This document shows positions 59,493-64,000 of a DNA stretch of 64,000 bases, in pieces (position 1 is the first letter of the stretch; each line of letters opens with the position of its first letter). The notes under the pieces are model-generated. The model had not been told where the DNA came from, did not search any database, and saw nothing but the letters and a program-made list of their open reading frames with translations. This DNA comes from Brevipalpus yothersi (taxonomy: Eukaryota; Arthropoda; Arachnida; Trombidiformes; Tenuipalpidae), in contig QZCP01000667.1 of the NCBI GenBank assembly GCA_003956705.1, forward strand, positions 308,623 to 372,622, written 5' to 3'. The translations under genes were made by a program, and so were the position numbers.

Positions 59493-62400
59493 TTATGTAT
59501 GTAAGATAAAGAGGAGATGATTCCCACGGTATTTGAAATGAACAACTTGGAATGATGAGGAAATTACGATGGGCTACTTTGATTCAGTCAAGCGAATATA
59601 GTCTGATATCACTAACGCGATTTACTGGGCATCAAGAGGCAAGTATCATACTGCAAGGCTAAAAATGCGGCCATTTGACCAGAAAGCCAACCATGTCGTT
59701 ATGATCGATGATGAGCAACAGAGAGGGGAAATCTGATAATCATGAGATTGGATCAGAAATTTTGGTGTATAGCCTCCAAAAATCTTCCTAAATTTTCATG
59801 CGATTTACTTAGAAAACTTTCTCTTCGCCCCATATGATCGCTATTCTCTGATTTAAATTTTAGGAAACTTATCTGATTTTGATGGCCTTCAGCTGAATTT
59901 TAAGAGAGAGGAACTCATTTCATTCATAGAAAAGTTTTCATTGGTCATGTAATCTGAGAAGTTTGATCACACAAAGTACGACAGAATTGCCGGACGATAA
60001 TGAACTGAGCTTACCAAATTATCCAAGATAGCATCATTTTAGCACTTTACCTATACACTCGGAATGTTGTTTATCATGATCGGACACTTTTAGAAGTAAG
60101 ATTGAATATTGTTGCAGTAATTTTTGCTTTTGCCTCTCTCTCTTTTCATCCAAATCAAGGCAGCAATCTTGATTAGGATGATTAAATTGATCACAAACTT
60201 TCTCTCTCTCTCTCTCTCTTCACTTGTATTGACATCCTCTAGGAATGGAGCAACATACTCCATAGGATTTCCCCCTGTAACTGAAGTGATGAAAAGTTGA
60301 TGCCGATTGAATGTTCGAAATTAACTTTTATATCTACTGGCAGACTGAAATGCATAAGTTTATATCATCAGTTTGATTTGTTTCTATTCGTTTTCCAAAT
60401 GATAATGATACCTCTCAAACCCATCCCTTGGCTGGGAAAACTTGTCTTTCTCTCTCTATTTTTCCAATAAACAGCTCAGGAGGTGAGATGGCCTAGAATA
60501 TAAAAATTTTAAGTAGTTTATTCAACTCATGCTGAATGTGTCTCGAGCTGATTGAGATGCTGAACGGTGTGGACATTGTCGGAAAGGAAGAAGAAGAAGA
60601 AGGAGAAGAAGGATCAGAGGACGAAGGCGAATAGGAAGGAGAAGTTGATGATGATAAAGAATAAAAAGAAGAAGAAGAAGATGAGAAAAAAGAAAGATGA
60701 GATAATGAGCCAAATCAGGCTCATCAAAGACACATTTAAAGTGAATCATTTCTCAAGTCACATCTTCCACATTCCGTAACACCAAGGGTAACCAAATGTG
60801 TACCCTAATTAGTTGGTTAAGTTTTATTAAAACACAGCAAAATATTCAACCTCTCTCTCTCTCTCTCTCTCTCTTGTTTATTGTTTTAAGTTGCGAGAGA
60901 GACACTGACATTTGATGATGAAGGGTTCTCTTCCTCTCTCTCTTCCTCTCAAAGTACCGTTTTATGAGAATACTCAGGAATAATCATGCATACACACACA
61001 CATTGAGTACACTATTTATTCAACAAATCATGCCGCTAATTTTATATCATCTTTTCGTGAGAGACATTCACCATAATTTGTTGAACTAACCTTGATCATG
61101 AACATACGCACACACACACACATACACACATTTTGGATGAAAAAAGGAAGAGAAAATAGAACTCACTATCATGTGAATTCATCTCATTACCTTTCGGCCT
61201 CCTTGTCTTGATCATCATCACTACCACCTCCTCCTCCCCATCTTCACCTCCTTCCTTTTGGGACATCCTTTTCTGGTCTGTACCTTCATGTTCACTCATT
61301 ATCTGTTTAATTGACGATTTTCAGGATGCTGGATAGGAAAAAATATCATCATCAACCGGAGGAAAGACCACTCACATGTGTCTCATGTTGTTGATCAAAA
61401 ATTTTTTTATTCATTCATATATATTCGTGAACCCTTTTGGGAAGCAAAATCAAATTCTTCTCTCTCCTCTTAACTCATTTTACTGATCTGATTTGATAAA
61501 TATTTTCTCTCTTCTCTCTCTCACACACACACAAATATAGTGTATCATGATGGATCACGAGATTTTTGATTGATCCACATGATTGTTTGCATGTTTGGTG
61601 TTTGTGATCCATTTTTGTATGTGTGTGTGTGTGCACAGTAGGGAAAAAAAGAGAGATAAAGAAAAGTAACCATGATCATGTCCACTTTTGGCTTATCAAT
61701 AATAATAGATGAATCGTGTTACTCATTTTGCCGCTGACCATGATCATGATCAATTTTTTCCTCTCTCTCTAGCACATAATCTGATTATGTTCATATTTTC
61801 ACTATTGATATCAATTATTATTATTCTTACAGAATGGTATCATTCTCTCTCTCTCTCTTGCCGCCATCAATATGATTTATTCGTGAATTCGTGAAGTGAG
61901 CAAGATGCGATTATCTGCACGCTATGTAGAGCATATTCTTTTTGGCGTTGAAAGTTTCAACTAAGTCTCAATATCATAGATACATGATGGAATATTATCG
62001 GCAGATCATGGTTTGTTGTTCATGAGTGAAAGATAGAAGATGCACTGGATTGATGAAAATAAAAACTTTGAATGATTTTCAAATGTTTGATCGAAGAGTT
62101 GATATTGAAGCTTCCGTTTTTTCCTTTCTTATACTCTCAGGTCCACAAGTCTTGATACAAACTATTGGCCACTTCATCAAGTGATCACTTTTATGATTTG
62201 ATCTGAAATCATGATTTGTGTATTAGTTGAAGAGAGAGAAGAAAATTTTTGTTTGCTGTACACATTCATCAAACACACACACATTCATGTATGATTGATC
62301 ATGATGCATTTTTCTGTATAGATATAGCCACCAACGTTGATAGAATGCACTAATTTTGTCCAAAATTTTCAATCATTCACGGTCAATATTACTCTTTTTC

Positions 62401-63442
62401 TTACTATATTCCTTCGATCATCCATGTCATCATTCAATATCGCTTTATCATCATCTTCCCGCTAAAATATAATGAAAATTCTCTCTCCATATCAGTATCA
62501 TGCTCTTTATTTTTTCTCTTTCTTCTATCGATAATATATTTTTTCGGCCCCTTCTATAATTCATAATTTTTCTTTCTCGTAAATTTGAATTTTTCTCACT
62601 AATTAAAGCAAAAAGGTGAGAGAACCGCCTAATATTTAGCTTATTTCGTGATTAAATGATGCCAAATTCTTTGAGCATTCAAAAAATTTGGAGTATTTTT
62701 TCTCTTATTTTGATCTTTTTCTTGCTTCTTCTCCCCAAAAATTTCATCTTTTGAATTCTCTTTTTCTTTGGAAGATAGCAAAAAGAAGAAAATTTACTCC
62801 TCATACTCATATATACAAATTAAATGAATATCCAAATCTGTTATTTGAAATGAGATTAAATTAGCCGATCAATGACCACTAATTTAGACACAAATTTTGG
62901 ATCTCAAAGAAGCTGTGCAAATAGAAATCGATAGTTTCTTTTCGCTGTAAGCATCAAATCAGAGTAGAGAGGGGCTTAAATAGATTTTTGAAACTGATTA
63001 CTGATCAAAGATAATATCCACAGCATCATGGATGTTACAATATTTTGAGTACATCATATGAATTTATTCAGTATTCTCTCTCAACATTGGTACTCACTTA
63101 CACATACACATAGTGTGAGGCTGTATTTGGAGGGCATATTAACTGATTCATAATTAATATCATCAAGATTTTCTAAGCCTCCTCTCTGCCACACATACAG
63201 TTGCCACTACTGGTTAGGAGGGAAAGAGTTATACAATCATAAATTTCATATCAGTAGCCACTACGGCATTCTCCCATCTCCATGGCATGTCCGCATCACT
63301 TGCTCTCTCTCTCCATCTTAGAAGGGTTGCTCTGTAGCATAGTCCCTGCTATAAACTCTCTCATCGCCATCGGCCAGCACGATATGTGATGTCCGAAATA
63401 TTATTGCGACAAGAGATGATGATCACATGTAGAGATGAAGGA

Positions 63443-63469
63443 AGAGAGAGAGAGAGAGAGAGAGAGAGT
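63443..63469. repeat. (GA)n microsatellite
   Basis: A GA tract of about 27 nt. Confidence 0.85.
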
Positions 63470-63793
63470 ATGAAGATCAAGTCACACGGTTGATCTAATG
63501 GAATATTTGATATAATATTGCCTGGAGAAATTGTGACACCCGGACGGCAGCCAGCATAATCATCAATGTGATGCAACTAATTTTTATCGCTTTTCTCTCT
63601 CTCTTTCTTTCTCCGGCCTGTTATCATCAATAATCAATATCATCCTCTGACGATGGCGAGAAATTGACACCTTCGATACCATTTATTTTACTCTCTTTTC
63701 CTGTATATATTGAGGAGGCTGACTTGATTCTGGCTATCAAGGATTTTGAAAATATGAATTCTTCAATACAACTGGTGCATGAATGAGAGATAA

Positions 63794-63795
<2 letters not shown>

Positions 63796-63834
<39 letters not shown>
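63796..63834. repeat. (GA)n microsatellite
   Basis: A GA tract of about 38 nt near the window edge. Confidence 0.9.
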
Positions 63835-64000
63835 ATAAAAAGAGTTGGGTGGAATTCATTTTATATATCAACTTATTTTTCCGTTGCTCTCACTTAACTA
63901 ATTCTCGAATATAGAATCATTTATTATTTCATTTACTATCTCATCTCATTCCACTTGATTCAGCTTCTCATCTTTCTTCATCTTAATGTTTCTCTTCCTT

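Larger units (their letters stand above)
55752..64000. other. Gene-poor region rich in (CT)n tracts
   Basis: I found no frame with family resemblance or splice support in the last 8.2 kb. A CpG-containing, promoter-like patch lies at about 56590-56780. Beyond it are long CT tracts (56909, 57850, 58474, 59423), GA tracts (63443, 63796), CA/GT runs and a purine-rich AAG/GAA stretch (60586-60690). Frames at 57056-57295 and 57475-57669 have normal composition but no recognised features. Confidence 0.5.

Noticed and set aside
60522..60779. Lys/Glu-rich and Leu-rich frames on opposite strands
   Set aside because: They are products of a purine-rich AAG/GAA run, not coding sequence.
1..64000. CRISPR array, tRNA or rRNA genes
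   Set aside because: No spaced direct repeats of the CRISPR kind were seen. I recognised no tRNA cloverleaf or rRNA by eye, though a short tRNA could be missed without a covariance-model search.

Overview
This is a eukaryotic, AT-rich, gene-sparse window. Nine genes could be assembled from splice sites and protein families, plus one orphan coding exon. All coordinates were worked out by eye from GT/AG junctions, frame continuity and family conservation; no alignment was run. A complete chemosensory gustatory-receptor-type gene, an Mmp2-like metalloproteinase, short introns beside long ones, and many (CT)n/(GA)n tracts suggest an arthropod. An acariform mite or another small-genome chelicerate is my best guess, but the species is not proven.

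Layout. 1-6.8 kb: non-coding, with microsatellites. 6.8-7.2 kb (-): one orphan membrane-protein exon. 8.96-24.77 kb (+): POMGNT1, eight exons with very long, tract-rich introns. 25.34-26.72 kb (-): a two-exon gustatory-receptor-like gene, tail to tail with POMGNT1. 27.0-27.15 kb: a tandem repeat open on both strands. 27.64-27.98 kb (-): a previously unlabelled two-exon gene for an 83-residue secreted protein. 29.04-31.81 kb (-): a three-exon ankyrin-repeat protein. 33.24-37.80 kb (-): condensin subunit NCAPD2, five exons. 39.62-41.75 kb (+): a polypeptide GalNAc-transferase, head to head with NCAPD2. 42.35-44.29 kb (-): a large secreted-looking protein, Ser/His/Pro/Gly-rich and nearly free of cysteine. 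46.53-47.28 kb: a non-autonomous Tc1/mariner-type element with clear terminal inverted repeats and TA duplications. 48.64-49.26 kb (-): SMIM14. 51.05-52.29 kb (-): single-exon mitochondrial acetyl-CoA acetyltransferase (ACAT1). 52.70-55.75 kb (-): an eight-exon matrix metalloproteinase with cysteine switch, furin site, hemopexin domain and probable GPI-anchor signal. 55.75-64 kb: no supported gene, dominated by long (CT)n tracts, with a CpG-containing promoter-like patch near 56.6 kb.

The genes do not form an operon or obvious pathway. Two are Golgi glycosyltransferases (POMGNT1 for O-mannose glycans, GalNT for mucin-type O-glycans). NCAPD2 acts in chromosome condensation, ACAT1 in mitochondrial thiolysis and ketone metabolism, and the MMP in matrix remodelling. 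I found no convincing new multi-gene system. The strongest undescribed items are the two secreted proteins (83 and 647 residues), the inverted-repeat element, the stop-free 66-nt intron beside the GalNT metal site, and the both-strand-open tandem repeat.
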